A stretch of 64,000 bases of DNA from Taudactylus pleione (taxonomy: Eukaryota > Chordata > Amphibia > Anura > Myobatrachidae): the NCBI GenBank assembly GCA_031769625.1, contig JAUIMM010000204.1, positions 440,001-504,000 on the forward strand. The letters run 5' to 3'. Made by a program: the position numbers and the translations under genes. The notes below the pieces were generated by a model. The model had not been told where the DNA came from and did no database searches. It worked only from the letters and a program-made list of their open reading frames with translations. This document shows, in pieces, positions 36,501 through 43,325 of the stretch (position 1 is its first letter; each line of letters starts with the position of its first letter).

Positions 36501-37548
36501 ATGCTGTCGCTGTAAGAGAACAATGCATGGCTTGGCTGGTATGTCAGGTATGAAGCTTGGGCCTGTTCTGACATTGTCAGGCTGCTCACAGCTGACAGAT
36601 TCCAAGTTTACCCCTGGGACTTATTTTGCAGAAAGCATTAATGGCACTATGTATGTTCTACTGGGCAATCAACGAAAAGATGGCAACGTTATTTGCTGTG
36701 GTTGAAGGATTAGCTTTTAAGAACATTATAGACCGGCGGTAATATCCTTTTTTCAGACAAACCAGTGAAGAAAGGTCTTATCACCCCTTGACCCGAGGAT
36801 CATAAGCTGGGTACATACTATGCAATATAGCATTCGTACAGCTGACAAACGATATCACTAAGTGCAACTGTCCGTGTTTGCAGCAAATATGTCTAAAAGA
36901 CGTTGTTTACGGATTTACCACATCAGCTCTGCATCTGCCGAAATTTTGGTACATCTGCCGATATATTAGTACATCTGCCGATATATTGGAACATCTGCCG
37001 ATATATTGGAACATCTGCCTGTGTGTACAGTGTATGGACGACCCGCCGATCAACTAGTACACTGGTAGCAAGTGGCCAGTGTACAGGTTGATGGACGGGT
37101 CGCAAATTTAAATGCCCGCCCAGTTGTGATGGCAGACAGATAATGTGGCTGATTGGTTAAGTGTAGATGCTTACCAATATGGGTCTGTCAGAGTGGTGTG
37201 CACCCAGTCTTAAATTACTATAAAAGTCTAAGGTTAAATTGTGAATCAACACAATAAACAGGCATATATATTAAAATAAATAGACATTTATATTCGCAGC
37301 TTTAAGTGTAGCATAATAAACTATATAAAAGTATTATCAATGCACACACCAATCTACCATCACATATCTCCAAGCTCCCCCTCTCACCTGCCCCCCACTA
37401 GCCGCAGCGCAGCCTCTGACAGCTCCCCCTCGGCCTCGTCACGGTTCACGATCCGGTTCTGTGGCCGTGGCTGCCCCTCTGGCCCGTTGAGATCACGTAG
37501 CACCGCTGCCAGCATGTCCCGGACCGCCACCTCTTCATCCTCCGCCAT
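18215..37548 (-). CDS. ppm1f: PPM1F, PP2C-family Ser/Thr phosphatase (seven coding exons)
   Basis: Joined exons encode 430 residues; the human protein has 454. PPM1F is a Mg/Mn-dependent cytosolic phosphatase that dephosphorylates CaMKII and PAK and binds PIX, affecting actin and adhesion (family knowledge). Seen here: the conserved helical segment SQWQKQ (119-124), [17 protein letters not shown] (139-155), FDGHGG (177-182), SGTTGVCAL (233-241), AWLGDSQ (250-256), AVSRAIGD (303-310), LACDGF (337-342) and RGSSDNIT (380-387). The metal-binding Asp residues are all present. The first ~95 residues are acidic and diverge from mammals. All junctions are GT-AG and in phase. The introns are packed with mobile elements. 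The ATG at 37548 has G at +4 and no in-frame upstream ATG is evident. Confidence 0.95.
18583..19251 (-). other. ppm1f: ppm1f intron 6
   Basis: 669-bp intron without recognised mobile elements apart from C and G runs near 19090 and 19165. No conserved element is seen. Confidence 0.8.
19252..19345 (-). CDS. ppm1f: ppm1f coding exon 6
   Basis: 94 nt and too short for a simple ORF scan. Acceptor CATTCACAG precedes GATGAA; donor ATCG|GTGAGT. It encodes [20 protein letters not shown] followed by [11 protein letters not shown], matching the [20 protein letters not shown] region of mammalian PPM1F. It leaves one base for the Gly of SRAIGD. Confidence 0.95.
19634..19803 (-). repeat. isolated DIRS terminal repeat in ppm1f intron 5
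   Basis: Matches the DIRS end at 14041-14199: CAACTTCTAAACTGGGG-like start, GCTGATGGAGCATTGAGGGG, GGAGGAGCCAGTCACACTTC and the final TGTCCCCTAGTGGATGAAGG. No internal DIRS sequence accompanies it, so it is a solo or truncated end. Confidence 0.75.
20227..20370 (-). CDS. ppm1f: ppm1f coding exon 5
   Basis: 144 nt, 48 codons, phase 0. Acceptor TTTGTACAG precedes AGACTG; donor GAG|GTGAGT. It encodes [20 protein letters not shown] and then [14 protein letters not shown], the GDS motif of PP2C enzymes. Confidence 0.95.
20554..22660 (+). pseudogene. L1-type ORF2 reverse transcriptase pseudogene
   Basis: Residues such as [20 protein letters not shown] (RT fingers motif of L1/Tx1 elements), then [21 protein letters not shown] in the next frame, establish reverse transcriptase. 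After the MITE, the frame [13 protein letters not shown] (about 21326-21364) lies where the catalytic ADDMLLF-type box is expected; both Asp are now Asn. Near 22180-22330, [20 protein letters not shown] and FWNKAI correspond to the C-terminal Cys-rich region of L1 ORF2. Frameshifts and stops are numerous, so no activity is possible. L1 versus Tx1 subgroup is not resolved. Confidence 0.72.
20940..21227. mobile_element. Harbinger-type MITE inside the LINE, TTA duplication
   Basis: Arms GGATTATATTTACTAAAGTG and CACTTTCGGAAATATACCCC are inverted matches that continue through GGTTTTTTAGAAGTGGAGAT. TTA flanks both sides (20937-20939 and 21228-21230). Its centre (about 21036-21165) holds a fragment with TATATAGCGCAGCATATTCC, the LINE/SINE-tail repeat also found at 28290. 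Confidence 0.75.
23215..23464. mobile_element. 250-bp palindromic MITE in ppm1f intron 4
   Basis: Ends CAGGGGCCAAATATAATAGG and, inverted, CCTATTACATTTGGCCCCTG. The arms share GGGTGAGAGTTTAGAAAA. The internal part is also self-complementary. No target duplication is visible, so the superfamily is open; the CAGGGG start would fit hAT. Confidence 0.7.
23819..24007 (-). CDS. ppm1f: ppm1f coding exon 4
   Basis: 189 nt, 63 codons, phase 0 at both ends. Acceptor GCTTTCAG precedes GAT; donor ATG|GTAAATAC. It carries [20 protein letters not shown], the DGHGG metal-binding motif. The last codon is Met where mammals have Glu (KRE-RL). Confidence 0.95.
25320..25571. mobile_element. hAT-like MITE
   Basis: Ends CAGAGCTGGATTAAGGGGG and, inverted, GGCTTAATCCGGCCTTG. 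The interior is GC-rich (GTGCCCAGGGCC repeated inverted as GTGCCCAGGGCTGCC). Flanking octamers do not match, so the assignment rests on the termini. Confidence 0.5.
25954..26005. repeat. strong hairpin, foldback remnant
   Basis: AGTCTGGAAGCCGGCGGTC and its inverse GACCGTCGGCTTCCAGACT are separated by about eight bases; one position is mismatched. It shares GGAAGCCGGC with the hairpin at 5023-5065, suggesting one foldback family. Confidence 0.6.
26631..26830 (-). CDS. ppm1f: ppm1f coding exon 3
   Basis: 200 nt. Acceptor TTTCTGTAG precedes 26830; donor ACG|GTAAATG. A closer CAG eight bases downstream would give an in-frame stop, so the TAG acceptor is preferred. It encodes residues 100-166 and includes [11 protein letters not shown] with the first PP2C acidic motif. 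Confidence 0.93.
28262..28560 (+). repeat. LINE/SINE 3'-tail type repeat
   Basis: (ATT)n, then TTATATAGCGCACACATATT, GCAGCGCTTTACAGAGAATA, GTGGAGCTTACATTCTATAT and GGAGGAAACCCACGCAAACA. The same blocks recur inverted at 35700-36030 and partly at 21040 and 60490-60680. It is a widespread vertebrate interspersed repeat of LINE-tail type; the exact clade is not settled from sequence alone. Confidence 0.6.
28905..29190. repeat. foldback-type repeat with TTAGGGTTAGGCAC core
   Basis: ATTCAGTCAGGATACTGGCG starts the element. Two GGTTAGGGTTAGGCAC units follow at about 29067-29106, and GTCAGGATTTGGGTCC appears near the other end. It is related to 5018-5420 and the arms around 38275-39415. Confidence 0.5.
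29490..29790 (+). repeat. interspersed repeat ending in (ATA)n
   Basis: TTTAGAATGTAAGCTCTCAC with GAGCAGGGCCCTC, then GTAAGGCGCTGCGGAACC and GGCGCCATATAAATAAAGGA ending in (TAA)n at 29760-29783. Layout and tail are those of a short retroposon. The family name is not assigned. Confidence 0.55.
30502..30638 (-). CDS. ppm1f: ppm1f coding exon 2
   Basis: 137 nt. Acceptor TTTATGCAG precedes 30638; donor GATT|GTGAGTATG. It encodes [20 protein letters not shown] and an acidic tail (residues 54-99), which parallels the VSQLLQTDLSEF region and acidic stretch of the mammalian protein. Phases match exons 1 and 3. Confidence 0.88.
31665..32899. mobile_element. 1.2-kb foldback element with GGGCCTAATTCAGA ends
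   Basis: Left end GGGCCTAATTCAGATATG, right end CTCTGAATCAGGCCC. AAA lies on both outer sides (31662-31664 and 32900-32902), a possible 3-bp duplication. The arms share AACATTGGACAT. A hAT at 32474-32829 is nested in it. The termini resemble the multi-hairpin family (GGCCTGATTCAGA) but the body differs. Confidence 0.6.
32474..32829. mobile_element. 356-bp hAT MITE with perfect 8-bp duplication
   Basis: Left end TAGGGCTGTAACTAGGGGTG (first base changed from the expected C), right end CCCCTAGTTACGGCGCTG. CCTGTGCA flanks it on both sides (32466-32473 and 32830-32837). The termini resemble those of the composite hAT at 7273. Inside are two copies of GGCACTGCCGCT-type sequence. Confidence 0.85.
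33422..33784. mobile_element. ~360-bp foldback MITE rich in GTCGAC motifs
   Basis: The arms contain GTCTAGGTAGACACCAGATG and, inverted, CATCTGGTGTCTATCTAGAC, plus CATGAAAATGGTCGACAC with its inverse. The loop holds ACCCTAACCCTCC repeats. The left arm has extra short GTCGACAGG-type repeats. A poorer relative may lie near 61920-62070. Confidence 0.7.
35005..35400. mobile_element. foldback MITE with CATACACCTGCACGAT ends
   Basis: Left GGCCATACACCTGCACGATT, right CGTGCAGGTGTATAGC, which are inverted matches. The interior is rich in GATCGTACGA-like self-complementary motifs. It is probably related to the elements at 36168, 36797, 45167 and 47928. Confidence 0.6.
35690..36030 (-). repeat. LINE/SINE 3'-tail type repeat, inverted
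   Basis: Inverse of 28262-28560: GGGTACTCCGGTTTCCTCCC, ATATACTAGTAGGTTAAT, a (GT)n run at 35893-35914, then GGGCAGGGACTGATGTGAAT and TATATAAATAACTGGTAATA. A target-primed insertion in the minus sense is likely. Confidence 0.65.
36168..36482. mobile_element. AT-rich foldback MITE
   Basis: Ends AAGATGCATGCACACGAT and, inverted, ATCGTTGTGTGTATGCAGCT. The interior repeats ATTTAGTAAATGAACGATTT in both orientations, so most of it can fold into one long stem. It is non-coding. Confidence 0.65.
36797..37214. mobile_element. foldback MITE containing a 22-bp tandem repeat
   Basis: Ends AAGCTGGGTACATACTATGC and, inverted, GTGGTGTGCACCCAGTCTT. Inside (36940-37020) ACATCTGCCGATATATTGGA-type units repeat four to five times. 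Further arms with ACCCGCCGATCAAC and inverse follow. Same end type as 45167 and 47928. Confidence 0.6.
37388..37548 (-). CDS. ppm1f: ppm1f coding exon 1
   Basis: 161 nt. Starts [20 protein letters not shown] and runs to [14 protein letters not shown]. The donor is CAG|GTGAG at 37388/37387, leaving two bases of an Arg codon. EGELSEAAL matches the EVEGELAELA segment of mammalian PPM1F, so the exon belongs to the gene although the rest is diverged. Confidence 0.9.
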
Positions 37549-37720
37549 GCTATACCACCGCCGCCGGCCGCCGAGCAACTCACTCTGCGGTAACCCGGAA
37601 GCAGCGCAGGACTACACGTGTGAAAGGAATTGCTGGTGCTGGGGGGAGCCGGGAGGGGCGGCGGCATGGGTACAGCAGCATGCCGGACCCTCAGAGGGCG
37701 CATACCGAGGTAGGGAAGCC
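37549..37720 (-). promoter_or_regulatory. ppm1f: GC-rich putative ppm1f promoter/5'UTR
   Basis: A CpG-rich patch covers exon 1 and about 170 bp above it. An ETS-type ACCCGGAAGC lies at about 37593-37602 and a GGGGCGG box at about 37655-37661. No TATA box is evident. The start site cannot be fixed from sequence, and bidirectional activity is possible. Confidence 0.5.
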
Positions 37721-38270
37721 CAGTCTCTGGGCGGCCCGAATATCACCAGTGACTTCGTTATATCTGACTGATAGTGTTATTCTTATCTGCTCATCCTACA
37801 GGACACCCCTGAGCAGTGGTACAGTCCATGTACAGTCCATCTAGCATGGGCGGGGCAGGCTGACAGTTCTTCTAGCCTTGCCGTGGACCCTGGGTGAGAG
37901 GGGAGGAGCCGAGACGTACACTACACGGTTACTGTGCTGTGTGAATGGTGTGTAACCAGTCTGCAGTAGCAGCCCTTTCGGTGTAATTGATAGGATGCTA
38001 GTTATTATTACTAGCTGGAATGATCTCGGTTACTACATTAAAATGAAACTATCCGTGAATCGGCCTCTGTGTGCTGGAATATAGCACACCTTAGCTCAGG
38101 ATATCAGTATACAGGCTCACACAGCTCATTGCTGACACAAGCTGATTAAACACTGCACCAAAGTCTGTGACTGCAGTATGTAAAAAAATAACAAATGTTA
38201 TTGTGCTTTCCAACTCAGGATAACTGTCACCTCTATGGGAGTATGCTATACACATAGGAGCCGTTATGTA
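37721..38270. other. upstream flank of ppm1f, nothing recognised
   Basis: Mixed-composition sequence with a short duplicated GTCCATGTACAGTCCAT near 37825. No exon or mobile element is recognised. Confidence 0.4.
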
Positions 38271-38332
38271 ATGCCGACTGTCGCTGTCGGAATGACTCCT
38301 GTCAAAATACCGACGGGTTGGGTAAGTATACT

Positions 38333-39223
38333 CAGGGCTGCCATCAGAAGTTGTGGGGCCCGGTACTGACAAAATAGGCATATAGTTCAGAAACTGTGAG
38401 CCGGAAGAGGGCGCGGACTGCAGTGAATGGAAGGTACAGCTAGTACCACCCCCAGGCGATCCCGGCCTGTGCGGCCGCAAACCACTCCTTATGGCCCTGT
38501 ATATCGATATGCAACTGCACATGCATCATATGTGCCTGGTTTGCTGCTGCCGGTTGTATGCAGTGCCCCCTAAAGTAGTGCCCCCTATGAAATGTCCACT
38601 AAAGTTTTGTCCCTTATGCAGTGCCCCCTAAAATAGTGCCCATTATGCAGAGCCCCTTAAAGTAATACCCCTTATGCAGTGCCCCCTAAAGTAGTACCCC
38701 TTATGCAGTGCCCACTAAAGTAATGCCCCTTATGCAGTGCCCCCTAAAGTAATGCCCCTTATGCAGTCCCCTAAAGTAGTACCCCTTATGCAGTTCCCAC
38801 TAAAGTAATGCCCCTTATGCAGTACCCCCTAAAATAGTGCCCCTTATGCAGTGCTGACTAAAGTAGTGCCCCTGTGGTTTTGCCCCATAAGCAGGCCCCC
38901 AGCCCAGTAACTTACCACGCTCCCGCTATCGCACTGCTGCTGCCTCTCTGAGTCGATCGGACGCTCAGGGCAGGCTTGCTCCTCACATCACTGGGAACGC
39001 TGGCCTCGCGCTTCAGAGGCCAGCGTTCCCAGGTCACAGATACATGCATCGGCTGCTGATGCAGTAGCAGCGGCGGGTTGGGGCGTAGGACAGGAGGCCC
39101 CTTTAGATTGCTTCGGCAGTAGCGGCAGGCGGGTGGTTGAACTTGGCCGGGCCCCCCTTCTCTGTTGGAGTGCCCGGGCCCGGTACAGTAGTCCCCACAG
39201 TCCCCCCCCTGATGGCGGCCCTG
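38333..39223. mobile_element. 891-bp non-autonomous hAT with perfect 8-bp duplication
   Basis: Left end CAGGGCTGCCATCAGAAG, right end CCCTGATGGCGGCCCTG. AGTATACT flanks it (38325-38332 and 39224-39231). Further inner matches include GGGGCCCGGTACTG and CCCGGGCCCGGTACAG. The interior has a 34-bp minisatellite (38560-38885). No transposase is present. Confidence 0.9.
38560..38885. repeat. 34-bp minisatellite in hAT
   Basis: About nine units of the type CCCCTTATGCAGTGCCCCCT followed by AAAGTAATG. In inverse orientation the unit reads GCATAAGGGGCATTACTTTA, closely matching the array in the hAT at 41043 and, more loosely, those at 7826 and 15008. Confidence 0.9.
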
Positions 39224-39415
39224 AGTATACTTCCCCCTTCTCCCCCTAACCCTCCCCTTCTTGTAGCCGAACCCTAAACCCCCCCCCCAAAAAAAAAACC
39301 TAACCCCACTACACTGCCTAAACCTAATAACACCCCCCCCCCCCGGGCTAACACGAAGGGCTATCCCGGACTTACCTCGTTCGGGCTGGCGTCCTGGATT
39401 TCGCCGTCAGAATTA

Positions 39416-40018
39416 AAATAGGAAGCATGCTGTCCACCGGTCTGATAACTACATCCCATGGACATAACAAATGGGTTAAGAAAAGTGGCTACAACAGCTT
39501 TGTGCTGGATTTTTTACATTCATTTCAATGGACAATTCATTTCAATGGGGTTGCAAACTTCCCTCATTTATCCTCAATATTGCACATGTTAAAATGGGCC
39601 ATGGTTACCAAGTGGCATGCCCACTGGAAACTCCACCTGAAGGAATCTCCATACCACTTGGGTTCTGATTGACAGGCTGCGGTGTTTGGGCGGTGGAGCA
39701 GCTGCGTTTCTGGGCAGTATTCCCAGAAACGGGGTCGTGACGTTCCCGTTTTTTGGGAGGGATGAGGCCAGGGCTGCGTGGGTGCACACAGACTTCCTGG
39801 CCCCGCAAGCTGCCAGGACCCAGTCAGCCTGGCCGAAGAGACAACATTCGCAACTGATGGACGAGATTGTTCTGATGGTGATCCCAGGCTGCAACCACGC
39901 AGATGCAACAAGGAGTTGTCTAACACCTCCTTCTGCATTTGCATTTTAAATGGTCGGAATTGCACAGCCACTTGTGTGCGGTTGTGCAATTCTATCCATC
40001 TCTGAATCAGGCCCTCTA
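39416..40018. other. probable transposon-derived segment, one recognisable end
   Basis: Ends CATCTCTGAATCAGGCCCTC at 39998-40017, the terminus type of the GGCCTGATTCAGA group. A matching left end was not found. A 217-residue minus-strand frame (39564-40217) crosses this boundary and has no domain, so it is not treated as a gene. Confidence 0.4.
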
Positions 40019-40319
40019 TCTGCAGCTCCGACAAGAGGATGCCACTTATGAGCTGACCGGGCGCAGAATAGAGAGTTGCTGTCAATGTCACTGCTGAGTG
40101 CAGTACTGCCTGGTGCCACTCGATCCTCCTATCTCCATTTGTGCTGACCCATCTGCTAGAAGTTGGCCTTGCAGTGCTGACCACAAACTGAATGCTGCAG
40201 CTCAGAGGCGGGAGCACGTTGCATGGGGGAGAGACCTGATTTCAGAGATCTCACTAAGGAGAAGCAATAGCTGTGATCCTACAGAGGAGCTGAGTAAGTT
40301 TTTGGTTTTGCATGTGATC
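40019..40319. other. non-coding flank of the minisatellite, nothing recognised
   Basis: Unremarkable sequence before the first minisatellite unit. No gene, inverted repeat or tandem structure was seen. Confidence 0.4.
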
Positions 40320-40408
40320 TATCTACAGTCTCTCTCTCTCTGTGGGGTTTCTACATCTACCTATCTACAGTCTCTCACTCTCTGGGGGGTTTCTACATCT
40401 ATCTACAG

Positions 40409-40959
40409 CAGTGACGTGCATTGATGTCAATTGCTGGGGAGGCACACATAGAGATGGGTCTGAGTTCTGGGAGCCTGTCTCACCCCCTACTCACTCTAAT
40501 TCTCCCATCACTACACTAAGCTTCAGTGTCCATTGATTCTCCTACCTGCATCACTGTGTCCTCTCTTGCTGCTACAGACCGAGTTACGATCTTTAAACAC
40601 TGCAGTGCACTTTCTGGTCACATGACACATCCAAGGTGTCCATCAGTGCTCAAGGAACGCCCCCCAAACTCAGAGGCATGCCTCTATTAGCTCTATTTCT
40701 GTGCAGCTTACTGCTTGTGGTGTGGCCCCACTCCAGCTCTGCAAGCATTTTCTCAGAAGAGAGACTGAGCTGTTGCTGCCTCATCACTAGTCAACCTGCA
40801 GTCCGAGGGAGCTCCACAAAGCTGGGGAGTGTTAACTATAAAAATGAATACAATAAACAAGATGTTTATAAGTTATAAATATTGTCTTTGTATTATTCTA
40901 ATAATTTTTATATCAAATTTCAGGAGTATGACAGGGGAGGCTCTGACTCTACCTCCCTG
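40409..40959. mobile_element. 551-bp hAT-type element, duplication ATCTACAG
   Basis: Left end CAGTGACGTGCATTGATG followed by GGGGAGGCACAC; right end GGGGAGGCTCTGACTCTACC then TCCCTG. ATCTACAG lies on both sides (40401-40408 and 40960-40967). Because the target is itself repeated, the duplication is suggestive rather than proof, but the clean interruption of the array confirms an insertion. Non-coding. Confidence 0.75.
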
Positions 40960-41042
40960 ATCTACAGTCTCTCTCTCTTTTGGGGGGTTTCTACATCTAT
41001 CTACAGTCTCACTCTCTGGGGGGTTTCTACATCTATCTACAG

Positions 41043-42261
41043 CAGGGATGTCACACTCGCGTCCCGCGGGCCGCATGTGGCCCAAAGAAGCTATTTATGT
41101 GGCCCAACCATGTGGGCCCAAATACATATATTATGCGGCCCAGTCACCCCTGCCACGATCGGAACTCAGCTCCGATCGCGGCAGGAGTGACTGGGCCACA
41201 TAATATTTGTGTTGGACACTGGTCTCTGAAGCAATCAGAGAAGTCTCTGAAGCAATCAGAGAAGCCTCTGATCACTTCAGAGGCCAGGATTCCCAGAGAT
41301 GCAGTTCGCGGGTGACGTCATGGAGTCACCCGCTATGTGAGCGGCCTGCCCTGCTGGATATAGTTAGATCCAGTGAGTGGCAGGCGTCTATGCGGGAGTG
41401 GTGCCCAGCGGCCAGCGTGAAGAGAGGTAAGTAAAATAGAGGTAAGTGGGGTCTATGCTATACTGGGAGGGGGCACAGCATAAGGGGCATTACTGGGGGC
41501 ACAAAATAAGGAGCATAACTGGGGGCTGCATAAGGGGCAATAATGGGGGCACTACTAAGGGCATTACTGGGGGCTCTGCAAAAGAGGCATTACTGGGGGC
41601 TCTGAATAAAGGGTCATTATGGGACTCTATATAAGGGGCATTAATGGGGGCACTACTAAGGGCATTACTGGGAGCACTGCATAAAGGGGCATTACTGGGG
41701 GCTCTGCATAAGGGGCATTACTGGGGGCACTACTAAGGGAATTACTGGGGCTCTGCATAAAGGGGCATTACTGGGGACACTACTAAGGGCATTACTGGGG
41801 GCTCTGCATAAGGGACATTAATGGGGGCACTACTAAGGGAATTACTGGGGGCTCTGCATAAAGGGGCATTACTGGGGGCTCTGCATAAGAGGCATTACTG
41901 GGGGCTCTGCATAAGGGGCATTACTGGGGGCACAACAACATAAGGGGCATTACTGGGGGCTCTGCATAAGGGGCACTACTAAGGACATTACTGAGGGCAC
42001 AACATAAGGGGAATTACTGGGGCACTGCATACTGGGCACTACTAGGGCACTGCATAATGGGCACAAATTCAGGGGGCATTGCAAAAGGGGCTGTAATACT
42101 AGGGAGAATTGCATAAGGGGCACTACTACAGGGGGCATTGCATTGGTTTTTATTAAAAATAAACCTTTCAAAATTGCATATAAGACTTTTATTGTTGCGG
42201 CCCACTCATTCGTAGACCTTGAAAATTCGTCCCGGTTGGTATTTTGAGCTTGACATGCCTG
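41043..42261. mobile_element. 1219-bp non-autonomous hAT, duplication ATCTACAG
   Basis: Left end CAGGGATGTCACACTCGCGT, right end GAGCTTGACATGCCTG. ATCTACAG flanks it (41035-41042 and 42262-42269). The GCGGGCCGCATGTGGCCC motif beside the left end is typical of a common vertebrate hAT MITE group. It holds a 27-30 bp minisatellite (41455-42140) and GC-rich palindromes (GATCGGAACTCAGCTCCGATC). No transposase. Confidence 0.85.
41455..42140. repeat. 27-30 bp minisatellite in hAT
   Basis: More than 20 units of GGGGCATTACTGGGGGCTCT and GCATAAG, alternating with shorter GGGGGCACTACTAAGG units. It is the same unit type as 38560-38885 (inverted there). Confidence 0.9.
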
Positions 42262-42715
42262 ATCTACAGTCTCTCACTCCCTGGAGAATTTCTACATCTA
42301 CCTACAGTCTCTCTCTCTTGGGGGTTTCTACATCTATCTACAGTCTTTCACTCTCTGGGGGGGGGGGTTTCTACATCTATCTACAGTCTCTCACTCTCTG
42401 GGGGGTTCTACATCTACCTATCTACAGTTTCTCACTCTCTGGGAGGTTTCTACATATATCTACAATCTCTCACTCTCTAGGGAATTTCTACATCTATCTA
42501 CAGTCTCACTCTCTGGGGGGTTTCTACATCTATCTATAGTCTCTCACTTTCTGGGGGGTTTCTACATTTATATACAGTCTCACTCTCTGGGGAATTTCTA
42601 CATCTATTTACAGTCTATCTCTGGTTTGTTTTTTACATCTACAGTGTCTCATTCTCTGGGGGGTTTCTACATCTACCTATAACTCTCTGGGGGGTTTCTA
42701 CAACTCCACTATTTG

Positions 42716-43325
42716 GGCCTCAAGGTCCTTGCAAGGGCAGCAAGGCCCTTTGGACCTGGTTTGATGTTTCCCTATTGTTGCTGGTTGCAAAGGGACCCCC
42801 ATAACAGTTCAAGCTTCAGGGCCCCACAAATGTAGATCCACCACTGCCCATGGGCCAATCAGAACCTGTGGGTGGGGCTTCATGGGTATCAGTGGCGGTG
42901 CTATGCTCCGTGTCCCGGCACCTTGTAAACTCCCCCCCAAAAAAAACATTTGGTTATGCTGTGTCATTGGTGTTGGGAAACCATCTGGTTCTCCCCCATC
43001 AATGGTAAATGCATATGACATCGGCCATAAACCACTTATGATTATGAATCATCAATGGTCGATGGCCATCCCTAATGGCATGTAACCATTGTCTATTAAC
43101 CATTCAATGGATTAACCACCGATGTTATGCTAGTGCAAATGTGCAAAGTACAGCTGTAGTTTGCACATGCACAAAGGAAATCTGCTACAGATACAGACGT
43201 TCTCCTTCCTGGTGTAAGCAATTGAGTTCGATTTGTTGTCCAGCCTGAATGGGGTGACATTCCATTTTCAGTGAGAGATGTGTAGTGGATGTTATAATGA
43301 TAAGGCAGTACTGTAATGTGGCATA
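42716..43325. other. non-coding, repeat fragments only
   Basis: GGGCCTCAAGGTCCTTGCAA and a GGCCCCACAAATGTAGATCC segment look like decayed repeat. At 43000-43110 AATGGTCGATGGCCATCCCT is related to 60757-60800. No gene. Confidence 0.35.

Larger units (their letters stand above)
30639..37387 (-). other. ppm1f: ppm1f intron 1
   Basis: 6.7-kb intron, the largest. It holds the foldback elements at 31665, 33422, 35005, 36168 and 36797, a nested hAT at 32474 and a LINE-tail repeat at 35690. The stretches 30720-31660 and 33900-35000 show no recognisable feature beyond A/T runs and a short GT-rich run near 34170. Confidence 0.7.
38271..39415. mobile_element. foldback-type repeat split by a hAT
   Basis: The left part (ATGCCGACTGTCGCTGTCGG, CAAAATACCGACGGGTTGGG) and right part (CCCTAACCCTCC and CTAAACCTAATAAC runs, GGATTTCGCCGTCAG) resemble the two arms and CTAACCC core of the family at 5018 and 28905. 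The hAT at 38333-39223 separates them. Exact ends are uncertain. Confidence 0.45.
40320..42715. repeat. ~41-bp minisatellite CTACAGTCTCTCACTCTCTG, interrupted by two hATs
   Basis: Units of CTACAGTCTCTCACTCTCTG followed by GGGGGGTTTCTACATCTAT occur at 40320-40408, 40960-41042 and 42262-42715, with about 2, 2 and 10 copies. The gaps are exactly the two hAT insertions, so this was one array. Confidence 0.9.

Noticed and set aside
37340..37771. 143-residue plus-strand frame opposite ppm1f exon 1
   Set aside because: Ser/Pro/Arg-rich composition is expected from the antisense of a GC-rich exon and promoter; no domain or splice support.
39564..40217. 217-residue open frame on the minus strand
   Set aside because: No recognisable domain; it crosses a transposon-type terminus near 40014 and overlaps equally long frames on the other strand.
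38560..42140. Regularly spaced repeats resembling a CRISPR array
   Set aside because: Units are contiguous and variable with no unique spacers, and the context is vertebrate hAT elements.
42219..42539. Frames with FYIYLQSLTL repeats
   Set aside because: Translation of the ~41-bp minisatellite.
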